The notes under the pieces were generated by a model. That model ran no database searches and was not told the DNA's origin. It saw nothing but the letters and a program-made list of their open reading frames with translations. Positions 1 through 10,600 of a stretch of 29,628 nt of DNA are shown piece by piece. Every line of letters begins with the position of its first letter. Position 1 is the stretch's first letter. The translations under genes and the position numbers were made by a program. This DNA comes from Prasinococcaceae sp. CCMP 1430 (Eukaryota; Prasinodermophyta; Palmophyllophyceae; Prasinococcales; Prasinococcaceae): positions 86,836 to 116,463 of the forward strand of contig RQSC01000010.1 in NCBI GenBank assembly GCA_013416795.1, in the 5' to 3' direction.

Positions 1-636
1 CGCGCGCCCGGTCGCCCGCCGCGCGGCGACCAAGGCGCTCGCTGGCCCGCAGGAGGTCGCCGAGGTGTCCGGTACGTGGGCGCGCCGAGCGCCGGTCGCG
101 CCAATTAGGGTGGGCGGCGGGAGTGGATTGGGTCGACGTTGCGGAAGGGGAAGTTAGGCTAGGACGCCGTTGCGCCCGTGCGATCGCGACGCGCGCGTTC
201 GCCTACGGAGAGCGCGTGCGGTGGCGCGCCTTGGCGCTCCGTGGCGCGCGCCGCGCAAGCGTGCGCTCCGAACAGTGTGCGGCTTGCGTCTGAGCTGTGA
301 GGCGCACGAGCCGTCCAGCCGGGCGAATGCCTTGTCGCCGCCTGCGCCCCTGCGCGAGCGCCTGCGCCCCTGCGCGAGCGCCCTCCTCCGAGGCGCGACG
401 CGCACTAGCCTTGCGCACCCTGTTCTTCCCCTGCGTGCTGACCGACGCCCTTGGCGCGTTTGTGCCACTCTCTCGGATGCCCTGAAGCGGCCATCACCTC
501 CGAGATCACGTGGGTGGCGATGGGCGTGACCTGGGGCGCGCTTCTGCTGATCTTCGCGCCGCTGTCCGCCGGCACCTTCAACCCCCTCGCGATTCCGGGC
601 AAGCTCGGCCTCTTCCCCACGGATGACGACGAGTAA
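1..636 (+). CDS. C-terminal part of a small membrane protein (5' end outside window), two exons seen
   Basis: Two exons join cleanly: 2-71 (donor gtacgt at 72) and 488-636 (acceptor ctgaag ending at 487), with a phase 1 junction. The joined reading frame gives an Ala/Arg-rich stretch, then a short acidic segment (QEVAEVSAAITSEITW), one hydrophobic membrane segment (VAMGVTWGALLLIFAPLSAG) and a polar tail ending FPTDDDE before the TAA at 634. A single-span protein with a short acidic C-terminus would fit a small organelle membrane subunit, but I do not recognise the family. The 5' part lies outside the window, so length and targeting are unknown. Support rests on the matching splice phase and on a donor of the same form as the other introns here. 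The tail meets the next gene tail to tail, with 206 bp between the two stop codons. Confidence 0.5.
72..487 (+). other. Intron of the partial membrane-protein gene
   Basis: The intron begins GTACGT and ends CTGAAG, 416 nt long. It is GC-rich and carries an exact 20-bp tandem duplication (341-380). The open frames inside it are Arg/Ala/Pro-rich composition artefacts with no recognisable domain. Confidence 0.5.
341..380. repeat. Exact 20-bp tandem duplication
   Basis: The unit cctgcgcccctgcgcgagcg occurs twice back to back (341-360 and 361-380) inside the first intron. It looks like a simple slippage duplication. No function is indicated. Confidence 0.9.
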
Positions 637-842
637 GTTGCACACTGCTCGGAGATTGTGCCGCTCTGCGGCCACCGGGTACGAGCTCTGTAAGAAAGCC
701 AAGTGTAGCCTCCGGCGATGCGCCCCGAACCCACGAGGTGGTCGAATGGGCACCCTCTTGGGTGCAGTTGTTCGCATGCGCGCACGACGCGCTGGGCGGG
801 CTGTACAAAGAAAGTTACAGGAATACACACATACAAAGGCAG

Positions 843-3800
843 TCACGCGCCGGCCTCGACCCCGTGGCTGCGTGGCTGGTCGCCTCCGCGCGCGTCTCCG
901 CTCCACGTCCGATGGCGGCAGATCTCCTGCGTCACTCCCACGCGATGGCGCACCGACCACTTGGCGGCCGCGCGCTCCCGACCTCGGCCGCCTCGCGTGA
1001 GGCACAGGAAGGGGGCGCCACCGGCGTCGCCCGATGCCCTGGGCGCATCGGACGGTGGGTCGCACACTCCAGCGGCGATGCCCACGGCCTCAGCCGCCCG
1101 ACCGTCCTCGCCTGCGAGCTCGCGGAGCGCCACCTCCAGATCCGTGTGCGGCAATGAGGCGCGCTCGAAGTGCGCCGCACCCACACCTACACAATCGGCG
1201 CCGCGCGCGACACTGCCGACCGTCGCCACCGCCGCGGCGGCGCACGTGAGAGACGCGGCCACCTTCGCCTCCGACGCGGCGTCGCCGTCGGCCGCGAGCG
1301 CCTGCCGCCACCTTGTTGGGTCATCGCCCATCGCCACACGCTCGTCGACAGCTAACGGCAGCACTGACGCGATTGCGCCGGATGCGGCCGCCTCCTCGCC
1401 GACCGCAGAGCCGAACGCAGAGAGGCTCAGCCACGACGAAGGTGCGCCCGCCGCACCGGCATCGACGTCGTGAGAAGACACGCCGCCGCCGCCGCCGATT
1501 TTCTCTTGTGGGGCCACTGGCCTGCGGCGCCCCGCCGCCTCCACCTGCAACGCGCGGAGCCTCGCAAGCAGGCCGCTGGGCACGTCGCCTGCAGCGTCAG
1601 CAGCGTCGCCCAGAAGATCCAGCTGTCCCCAACCAATCAGCGCGATGCGCATCTCGCGCACGAGCAGCACGTCAGTGGTGGCATCTCCGACCGAATTCTG
1701 CTGACGAGTCGCGGCGGCGGCGGCACTGGCCACGGCCGCGCGCGCGGCACGCTCAGCATCGCGCCGGTCACTCGCCCGCGCCGCACGCCTCCACGCCGCC
1801 GCTTGTGGTGACGCGCGCGCGGCCGCCAGCACGCGGATCTGCGTCGCCAGGATCGCGTGGCGCGCAGCGCCCTGCGCAGTGCTTGCCCCTCTGCCGAGAG
1901 CAGCCACGAGGGCCGCTTGCATGGACACCTCAGCGCACGCGGCGTGCACTGCGGCCGCCCTGAGCCAGCGTTCCGCGCCGGCGCGGGCATCAATCTCGCC
2001 CTCGGACCAGCACATCATGCCATCCTGCGCAGCGGCGACCACCTGTTCTACGCCCATCACGCCAGGAGCACACTCCGTTGTGATTTCTTCAGGGCCAAAT
2101 TTGCACGCCTTCATGAGCTCCACGCCAAGCGCACCCTGCCCGGCTGCAAACAAGTCGACGACCAATGCACGCGCGGTACGTGCGTCGAGCAGGCCGCCAC
2201 TGCTGCGAATGAGCTCGACAGCGTCAGTACACGATGCCGAAGAGTCTTCGAGCGCACCGTCACCCGAATCTTCCCGCGCCGCGTTGCAGCGCAGACGCAG
2301 TGCCAACTCGAGCAGCGGCGCCGCACCGCACGCAATCGCCATCGCTGGTACGTCCATGCCCCAGGCCTCGCTCGGCTCACACTCACACACAGCCCCGTGC
2401 CACAACAAGCACATATCCGCAGCCTGGGAGGCCACGAGCTCGCCAGCACGCCGAAGCATGGCCGCGCACTCCGAGGGCGCTTCCCCAGCGATCAGCCACA
2501 GCAGCGCCGCCTGCCCCCCGCGACCGTCATGAGCAGCGCGCTCTGCCTCCTCCTGGTAGAGCGTCGCCATATCGAGCCCTAGCGCGGCACCGAGCGATTC
2601 AGCGGCGTGAAGGTTCTCAGCGCGCAAAAGAGACACAAAATGCTCCACAGGAGGCACTGGCGTGGCCTCGATGCACACCACCTGCGTGTCCGTCCACACG
2701 AGCACGCTCAGACAACCGCCATCCGAGCCTGAGGGAGCGCGCGGCAGCGGAAGCAGCGCTCGTGCCTCGCGCGGGCGCACGCCAGGCAAGCGGAGGCGCT
2801 GCAGCACGAACGGTGGAGGGGGCGCGTCGTCGCTGCCGACGGCGTCGCGGCGCAGGGCATCCTTTCGGTCCACCCAAGCCTCAAACAGGGAGCCCATGGC
2901 TGGTGCGTGCACTTGGACGCGAGCGGCGACAGTGAGCGTGCTCTCCGTGGCCGCGTCGCTCGAACCGCCGTGCAGTGCGAAGAGCAAGTTGTCCACCATC
3001 GCGGTAGCACGCGTCCCAGGAGGTAGTCTGTGCTTCTCGACGGCTCTCGCGGAAGTGCGCCTCAACGTGCCTGCGGCCGCGAGCTCGTGTGCGTCGTACA
3101 CCTCGAGCAGGCAGTGGCGCGCGTCCAGGCGAGACACAAGCGCGCCGCTGCGCCCGCCGCATGGCTGCGCATCGACGCGGAGCAGTGCGGGCGACGTCGC
3201 ATTCATTGCAAGCTCGGTAGGCAATCGCAGCGCGAGGATCGTGCCACGGTCGACCTCTAGCAGGACCCTGCTCCCCTTGGCTGGCGTGGCGAGAAGGAGC
3301 ACACGGCTGCCAGCTTGCAGTGCCTCTAGAGACACGACGCGCAGGCCAGCTGGATGGGTCCATGCGGCGCGCGAAGCGCCTGCTGACACATGCACACGCC
3401 CCGCCGCTGTTCCTACCGCGACGTGGTCCCGCAGCGCGGCGACGCACGTCACGCGCTCGTGTGAGTCGCACACAGCTGGCAGCTCTTCGCACGCGGCCAT
3501 GAGCTCGTCCGCGCCGCGTGCCGCTGCTGCAACCCAGTCGCGCCCGCCGAGGGGTCGCAGCAACGCGTGCAGCGCAGCGTCGCGCGCGCCAAAGGCCCTC
3601 CCTCCCACATCCACGAAAACGAGCTCCAGCTCGGGATCGCCGGCTCCTGCGCACTCTCTGAAGGCGACACCAGCAAGCTGCGGCAGGCCGCTCCCAGAGC
3701 CCTCGCCGCCACACTGGAAAGTTGCGGCGTCCGTGCAGGCGGCGCCGCCAGCTCGCACGATGATGAGCGTCTGATCCCTCCCAACGCCACCTCCGGCGTG

Positions 3801-3932
3801 CCCCGGCGTCGTCGCCGCGCACAGCGCCGCGACGCACGCGCCATCGCCCGACCCCGCCGCAGCCACCACGACGGTCCCGGTCGCTGGCGCGAGCACCTCG
3901 CGCGCGTCGAACAGCCCTACGTTGAGCGGCAT
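843..3932 (-). CDS. Large beta-propeller plus helical-solenoid-like protein, possibly a vesicle tethering/coat subunit
   Basis: An open frame of 1,029 residues without introns, taken from the ATG at 3932 (MPLNVGLFDARE). An in-frame ATG at 4226 exists, but the intervening 98 residues are Arg-rich and include an AT-rich, UTR-like stretch, so I prefer 3932. Residues about 1-425 are beta-rich with repeated short hydrophobic strands and Gly/Asp turns (CVAALRDHVAVGTAAGRVHV), as in a propeller. About 430-810 are helical with Leu/Ala repeats (AAESLGAALGLDMATLYQEE). The last 200 residues are low complexity followed by a Cys-containing tail. This layout is shared by HOPS/CORVET Vps proteins and by BLOC-2 subunits such as HPS3. 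I see no diagnostic motif such as a C-terminal RING, so the family is a guess from layout. The gene is divergent from the UBR ligase gene and convergent with the partial gene on the left. Confidence 0.6.
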   Translation of the reverse strand: MPLNVGLFDAREVLAPATGTVVVAAAGSGDGACVAALCAATTPGHAGGGVGRDQTLIIVRAGGAACTDAATFQCGGEGSGSGLPQLAGVAFRECAGAGDPELELVFVDVGGRAFGARDAALHALLRPLGGRDWVAAAARGADELMAACEELPAVCDSHERVTCVAALRDHVAVGTAAGRVHVSAGASRAAWTHPAGLRVVSLEALQAGSRVLLLATPAKGSRVLLEVDRGTILALRLPTELAMNATSPALLRVDAQPCGGRSGALVSRLDARHCLLEVYDAHELAAAGTLRRTSARAVEKHRLPPGTRATAMVDNLLFALHGGSSDAATESTLTVAARVQVHAPAMGSLFEAWVDRKDALRRDAVGSDDAPPPPFVLQRLRLPGVRPREARALLPLPRAPSGSDGGCLSVLVWTDTQVVCIEATPVPPVEHFVSLLRAENLHAAESLGAALGLDMATLYQEEAERAAHDGRGGQAALLWLIAGEAPSECAAMLRRAGELVASQAADMCLLWHGAVCECEPSEAWGMDVPAMAIACGAAPLLELALRLRCNAAREDSGDGALEDSSASCTDAVELIRSSGGLLDARTARALVVDLFAAGQGALGVELMKACKFGPEEITTECAPGVMGVEQVVAAAQDGMMCWSEGEIDARAGAERWLRAAAVHAACAEVSMQAALVAALGRGASTAQGAARHAILATQIRVLAAARASPQAAAWRRAARASDRRDAERAARAAVASAAAAATRQQNSVGDATTDVLLVREMRIALIGWGQLDLLGDAADAAGDVPSGLLARLRALQVEAAGRRRPVAPQEKIGGGGGVSSHDVDAGAAGAPSSWLSLSAFGSAVGEEAAASGAIASVLPLAVDERVAMGDDPTRWRQALAADGDAASEAKVAASLTCAAAAVATVGSVARGADCVGVGAAHFERASLPHTDLEVALRELAGEDGRAAEAVGIAAGVCDPPSDAPRASGDAGGAPFLCLTRGGRGRERAAAKWSVRHRVGVTQEICRHRTWSGDARGGDQPRSHGVEAGA

Positions 3933-4678
3933 CGCGCGGACCGGCGCAGGCTGTGAGGCGTCTAGATATGACCAGGGGCGGCGAGCGAGGATGCGCGGGG
4001 CGGCGGGGGCGGGGCAAGGAGCTCGCAGCCCTTGCCCGCCCCGCCTCGCGCGTGCTGTGGCGCGGCGCGCCTTGCTCGTCAGACGCCGCTGGCGCTCGGC
4101 GCGCCGGACCTCGCGCGCGGCGCGCCGGACCCTCGGGTCCCGATGGAGGGTATTAAGGGTAATGCCAAAATCAGGGTTTATTTTGAAATCAAAGTGAGGT
4201 CGCCCGTGGGGGATGCATACGACCATCTCAACCCTCTTTCAAGGCCTGGCATCCTGCGGCTGCCGTCGGCCAGAGAACGCGACCGGCGACGAAAACTCGC
4301 CCCCGCTGGCGGTCGGTCGATGCACGCGCGCGCGCGCGCGCGTGCCGCGCGACGGGGTGCGCGGCGTGCTGTGCGCGCGGTGCGCGCGGGGAGCGGAGAG
4401 GGCGGGAGCGCGGGCTGGAGGGAGGTATTGGGTTCGTAGGGTGGACTGAGGCGGAGAGGGGCACGCGCGGGGGGGGGGGCGGGCGCGCGCGCGCGCGCTC
4501 GCCCCACACTCTTCTTTTCCCTCCCCTCCTCGCGTGAGGTGGCGGGGCGGGGCGGTGGGGTGCGCACCGCCCCCGTCGTGGCCTCCCGACCCTCCTTCCC
4601 CGCGCCCCCGCGCGCACGCGCGTGGCGGGGAGACGAACAGGACGTGGCGGGCTACAGTAGAGAGGCCATTCGCTCGCC
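3933..4678. promoter_or_regulatory. Divergent promoter region between the solenoid-like gene and the UBR ligase gene
   Basis: These 746 bp lie head to head between two start codons. They hold an AT-rich island at about 4148-4200 (including ttattttgaaat) in otherwise GC-rich DNA, an alternating CG run at 4325-4342, an 11-G run at 4469-4479 and a second CG run at 4484-4498. No gene is supported here. The AT-rich island lies about 220-270 bp upstream of the minus-strand ATG and is a candidate core promoter. The CG runs could form Z-DNA, and the G run may keep nucleosomes off. The function is inferred from position and composition. Confidence 0.5.
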
Positions 4679-7600
4679 ATGGAGCGGCTGGGCGTGGGTG
4701 CTCAGGCCGTGGGCGGTGAGACCGCCACGGCCACTGCGCCCACCGCCGCCGCCGTGAGCGTGTCGACCGTGTCGAGCGTGGATGAGGCGTTGGAGCTCGC
4801 CAAAGCCGGGCTCTCGCCGTCCCACAGCGAGCGCGCCAAGGTTGGGGCGTACCTCACGTCACTGTGCGTGGCGGGTAACCCGTGGGCAGGCGGCGCGGGT
4901 GGCGGGGTCGCTGGCAAGCGCCGCCGCGCGCCGGGGCAGCACCGTCGAGGACCGCCACGCGCGCCTCCTGGCGAGGCCAAGTCCAGCGGCGGCGCTGCGG
5001 AGGGTGCTGTTGACGCCAGCGCCGCGGGGAGCTCGCCGCGGACGCCAGCTCCTGCCACCACAGCCTCCGCGGCGGCGGAAGAATTTGCGATGCGCGTGGT
5101 CGCCGGGTGCATCGGCCGCGGAGCCTACTCAGAGACGGCACTCGCGTCTGCGCTGGAGTGGGTGCTGTGCGCGGGGTGCGGCGGCGATCCGGCGCCCGTG
5201 CTCGCGGCCATCGAGGCCAAGTGCGGCAGTGGCGGCGCGTGCGGCGCCGAATGGGGGCGCAATGACGTGGCGTATCGCTGCCGCACGTGCGAGAAGGATC
5301 CCACGTGCGCCATCTGCGTGCAGTGCTTCCTCGCGGGCGACCATGAGGGCCACGACTACATGATGATTCGGACGTCGGGGGGGTGCTGCGACTGCGGTGA
5401 TGTGGACGCATGGGAGTCGTCAGGATTCTGCAAGAAGCACCAGCTGCCGTCGAGCCAACAGGAGCTCCCGCAGCCCCTCGGTGAGCTGCTTCCGGGTGCG
5501 CTACGCGGGATCATGAAGCTGTGGGCGTGCAAGCTGCTCGAGGCTGCGACGGCCGCTAAGTCTGGCGCGGCGGCGGACGAGCAATTCCACGAGTATGTCG
5601 ACGAGGACGAGACCTCAGATTCAGATGAGGACCCGTTCGAAGGAAATCTGGAGGATGACGAGGACACGGATGACGGCATGGAAGACCTGGACGTGGTGGG
5701 TGCTGCGGCGGGCGCTGGGCTGCTCGCCGGCGAGCCGCAGATGGCGATCGATGCTGGCGGCAACGGCGGCGATGGCGATGGCAGTGGCGGCGACGATGAT
5801 AGCGAGGAGGCAGCGGACGACACCGGGAGCGATAGCGAAGGCATCGACGGCAGCGACGATGAGGCCGGCACGGAGCTCAGGCAGCTCTTCGAACAGCAAG
5901 GCCTCATGCTGCCGTCGCGCCGCGCGCCGTCGGCGGTGGAGAAGACAGTGCAGGTGATCAGCGCCACCCTGGCCAAATGGCTGCTCGGACTGTGTGGGCG
6001 GGGCACAGCACTCCTATCGGCCGTCGCCGACGCTGTCTCAGAAAAAACAATACGGATCCCTGCACAGAAGGACACCAAGGACGGCAAGGATCACAAGGAG
6101 GTGAGCATCCTTCACGTCTTTCTCGGAGTTTCAACGGCCGCGCCCGCTGGTGTCACTGGCGCCGTTCGGCCGCTGCTGTACAAGCTTATGGCGGACTCAA
6201 AGTTCAAACGGTCGTTCGCGCACGCGCTGGTGGACCATTACCCAGAGCACATGGCGGCCGCATCGGCAGACGTGCACAGCCTTCGGAGCAGCCTAAGCGC
6301 GAATTTGCTGGACGCATTTTCTGTGCAGGTGTTCACCGTCTTTAGCCTGGTTGAGGAGCTCGTGAGAGACCGCGGCTTGCTTGAGATGCTGCTTGAGACG
6401 ACTCTGAGCGTGCTGCGGCGTGGCACTACTGCACAGGGCTTGGACCTCGAGTCAGCGGCTGTGGAAAAGCGCCTGTATTCAAGGGTGGTCGAGGATCTCC
6501 GCTACGTACTCATGGCACCCGCAGTCAACGAGCTCGCGGCATCCTCGCCCAGCGTGCTGGTGCGGTGGATGGGTGTCATCGCGAGCGTGCAGGGCATAGA
6601 CGAGCACACTCGCAAGCTCGGCGCGCACGTTGAGATGGAGAGCGATGCGTGGATCGCAGCGTTCTTGCTGGAGACTCACGTCAGCCACATCTCCCCGCTG
6701 CTGTTGCAGGGCGCGAAGCGTGCACAGAAAGAGGAGCAAGCGCTCCTGTCGAGCACTCTCGTTGCGCACCTGCTGCGGTGGCTTGCACATACGGCCACAC
6801 ACAGAGCTCTTACGTCCGCTTCGGTCGTCGCGGCGCGACTGAAGCGCATGCGCAAGCAGCTGACTGGTCAGCAGGGCGGCCAGCCGCCGATGCACGAGGC
6901 TTGGAACAACTCGAATGCTGATGCTGGCGGAGTCGACGCGCCGTCGCAGCTTGAGCTGCTGCACGCTCTTGTCATGACATACGCGCCCGGCGAGGCCCTC
7001 AGCCTTGATCCAGGGGCGGTGCAGTCGTTCACAAACGTCGATGGCAGGTTGCACGGGACAGCGCCGGTCCACAGGTGCGTATGGGACCTCTTTGCCAAGC
7101 ACCCAGCAAGTGCAGAGGAGCCCATGCGCACCTTGGTGAATGCAGCCCGCGTGTTGCTCGCCGACGGTGGTGGGCCTTCCGGGGCCAATGAAACAGGTGG
7201 CGGATCGGGTGGGGCAGTCCGGACAGCAACGGCTGCGCCTGGTGATGGTGGTCAAGTGCTTTCTGGGGCGTCGAGCGGTGGGGACATTGGAGTGGGAGAG
7301 GACATCACGTCTTTTATAGATTCTCTCATCAGCAGGGCAGCTGCACTGGCTAAAACGGCAGTGGGCGCTCCTCCTGAACCTTGGGAGTCTACCGTAGCTT
7401 CAAACGCGGTGTTGGCTGCAGCAACGTACGACCCCGCAGCCATCGTGCGCCTGAACGCCGCGTGCGAGGTGGTGCAAGCACCGCGGCCGATCACGTTCAA
7501 TTTGCCCTTGCACCGTTTTCTCGCTGAGGTGTTCAAGCAGGCGCTCCGCGATGGCGGCACCGGACCAGCGCGCGCGCTGCTCCCTACGCCGTTCTGCGAC

Positions 7601-10600
7601 GATCCATCGCAGGCCGCAGCTCTTGGCTGCGCCATAGCACAGCACCCGCTCGAGCTACTGGGTGTGATTGCTGAGCAGAGAGCCGGCATGTGGCGAAGGA
7701 ACGGATTCTCGTTCGCGCAGCTGGTGGAGCTGTACTACTCAGCACAGTGGTGTGAAGGGGCGCTCGAGCTCGATCTCGCGCTTCTGCAGGTGTCTGCATG
7801 CCTGCAGGCTGTGGACTCGGAAGGCGCAGGCGTTGACGCTGGCGCCCTGGTTCGCGGGGCGGCGCGCGCATTCGGCCTTGGCGGCATGCTTGAAGGACGC
7901 GCACCGTCAGTAGAGGGCAGCAATGTGCTTGCACAAAATTTGGTCGAGCTGCTCTTGGTGCTTGGAAAGGAGCGAAGGACGACCATTGGCTACCCGAGCC
8001 CGAAGGGCGAGTGCGCGCGCACGGCCCTTCGCCGCGAGATAATCCAGCGCCTGGCAGCCGGAGATGCGACACACTCACAAGTGCAAGCGTACCTACCGCA
8101 GGCTAAGTCAGACGAGATGTCCAACATTGAGCTTGTGGAGGAGGTGCTGGCTGAGGTGGCCGATTTCGTGGAACCTCAGGGCTTGAAGCAGGGCCACTTC
8201 AAGTTGAAGAAGGATTCATGGAAGCACTACGATATGCACCATCCGCGTTGCCATCAGCGCGACTTCCAGAAGGCGGTTGAGCGGTACGCTGCTGCGACTG
8301 GCGGCGGGGTGATCGTTGCCGATCTTCTTCCAAAGTGGAGCGAACCACCTGCCCAGTGTGCGCATCTCGCCGAGATGGTATGCTGCGAAGACGTCCTCAC
8401 GCTTGTTGGAGCCTCGATGGTCGGCGCAAGTGCGGCCGTAAAAGATGCCACCGCTGCCTCCGGACGCCCGGGTGTGCTACCACTCGAGGAAGCAGCGGTT
8501 ACGGCGCTCCATCTGCTCTGCCTTGCTGGGCGGGCTGCGCAGTGGCGAGGGGGCGAGCTTGTGTCCGTGCTGTCAAGCAGGCTCGGAGATCGTCGCAAGT
8601 GGTATGGCCCAAGCACCAGTGCTAGAGTCGCGAGCGATCAGGAGCGTACAGAGTCTTGCTGGTGCCTGAGCGTCTTCGATATGCTCGCGACGCTCGCCAC
8701 GTCGGAGGGCGAGACTGGAATGTGCGCCAAAGCGGTGCTTGCCTCGCTGAACGACAGCTTGGGCACGGACGTGCAGGCGGGACGAGCTGGCACCCAGGGC
8801 GAGCCCTCAGGGGTTCAGGAAGGCGGCCCGCCTGGGGCGTCATCCGCGGCCGAGGATGCCCCGTCACCGCAGGATGATGCTGAGGCGCGGCGAGCGCTGA
8901 TGAAGGCCAAGCAGGAAGCCGCGATGGCTGCGATGCGACAGCAGCAGGAATTCTTCCTCACGCAGATGGAGGGCATGGACACGTCATCAGATGACGAAAT
9001 GGATGAGGGCGATGCTGCAGCGAAGGATGCGGCGGCCGCAGCTGCTGATGAAGGCGCTTCTGCTGCCGCAGAAGGGTGCGTGCAGGGTGCAGCTGGTACC
9101 TGCAAAAAGTCAGACAAGGACGAGGGATCGCACCCCGTGTGCCTTCTCTGCCGTGGCAGTGCGGCCACTCCCTTGTGCCGGCTCGCCCTCGCCCAGCGCA
9201 GCAGCGTGGCGCTCCACGCTGGCTTGCCGCCCCCTGTGTGGAGCCGCTCTGCCGGCAGCGACGACGAAGCGACGCAAGGTTCCGCCGGCGAGTCGAGCGC
9301 GCCCATCGGGGCTTTGCCATATGCCCATTCTGGCGAATTCGTCTCTTTGCGAAAGCGAGACTTGGCCTTGCCGGATCGGGGACAACTCAACATCCACACA
9401 ACATGTCTTCGCGGGGTGCGTGCCAGAAAGCGAGCTGTCGCTGCCGCCATGGACACACCACACTCGCACTTCGGTGCTGCGATGTCGCACGGCGCCGCCG
9501 GCTCGGGAATGGCGTCGCCCGCGACGATAGTCGGCGACCACCGACCCGAGTCGAACGTCGAGATCACGTCAATGCATGTTGGCGGTTGCGTCGTCATGTC
9601 GTGCGGACACACTTTCCACTCGGGATGCCTCGAGAGCTACTGCTCCTCGTTGCTGTCCTCCACTCCCGCAGCAGCTGCTGCAGCTGACGGCATGGAAATG
9701 GGCGAGTTTCCCTGCCCGGTGTGCCGTCGCCTGTCGAACTGCTCGCTGCCTGTAGCCTTTGGAGACAATGCGCAGAATGAGCCCCGCGCAACTGTGCCGG
9801 AAGCACCCCCTGCAGTGAACGCAAGCGATCTGGACGAAGTTCTGTCTGGTTTCGCGGATGCGCGCCAGCGACACGCCGAGGCCGTCGAGGAGGCATCCAC
9901 GAAGGTTGCACAACACGTGGCTGCTCTGAAACGCGCCGACTCATCCGAAGGCACAGAGGATCTTAGCCAGTTCCCGCCGATGCTCGCCCGTAGACGAGGA
10001 GACCTCGTCGATTCGTTGGCATCGCGGCTGTGCTGCCTCGGCAACGCCGATGCGCAGCTCGAGCCGGCTGCTGCCGCGGGGATATCGGAGATGGTCGGCC
10101 ACGGCGACGAGCGCGCGACACTAGCGCTGAAGCTCTCGCTCGAAAACTCGATCGTGGCGCTCGAGGTAGAGAGCCGCCAGGGTGATGGCAGCAAGGCCCG
10201 GGGCACGACCGAGACCGACGCGGACTCAAGCAGTGCCCGCGCTGCGCTTGCCGCTCTTGCTGAGTCCGCGCATCGCCAGGAGGAAGTGCTGCGTGTGTTG
10301 TATCGTGCGGCAGCGACGCACCGCAAGGGCAGCGAGCTCGCACGGTGTTTGAGGGAGGTCTCACTTTGCGGGGGCTTCGAGGAACTCAGCGGCGAGCACA
10401 CGATGCACCCACTCGTCCAGGCCTCGATCAATGTCCTGAACGAAGTGGCAAACTTTCTGGGACCAAACCCGCGCGGCAAGGATCCCATTTCGTCCAAATT
10501 TGGAACCGCGCGCGACGCTTTGCTGCTCGCGCGTGGCTCGTTGCTGCTCTCGCAGAGTGATAGCAACAAGGACGCACTGGCCAAGGACCCGTTTGCGGTG

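Noticed and set aside
154-1065. 303-codon minus-strand frame over the first intron and convergent gap
   Set aside because: Arg/Ala-rich composition with no domain. It overlaps the supported exons and intron of the partial gene and the end of the solenoid-like gene.
718-3774. Several long plus-strand frames opposite the solenoid-like gene
   Set aside because: They are antisense shadows in GC-rich DNA, rich in Arg, Ser and Pro, with no domain. The minus-strand frame is far longer and structured.
3933-4226. 98-residue N-terminal extension of the solenoid-like protein
   Set aside because: It is Arg-rich, part of it is AT-rich promoter-like sequence, and the ATG at 3932 begins the structured part.
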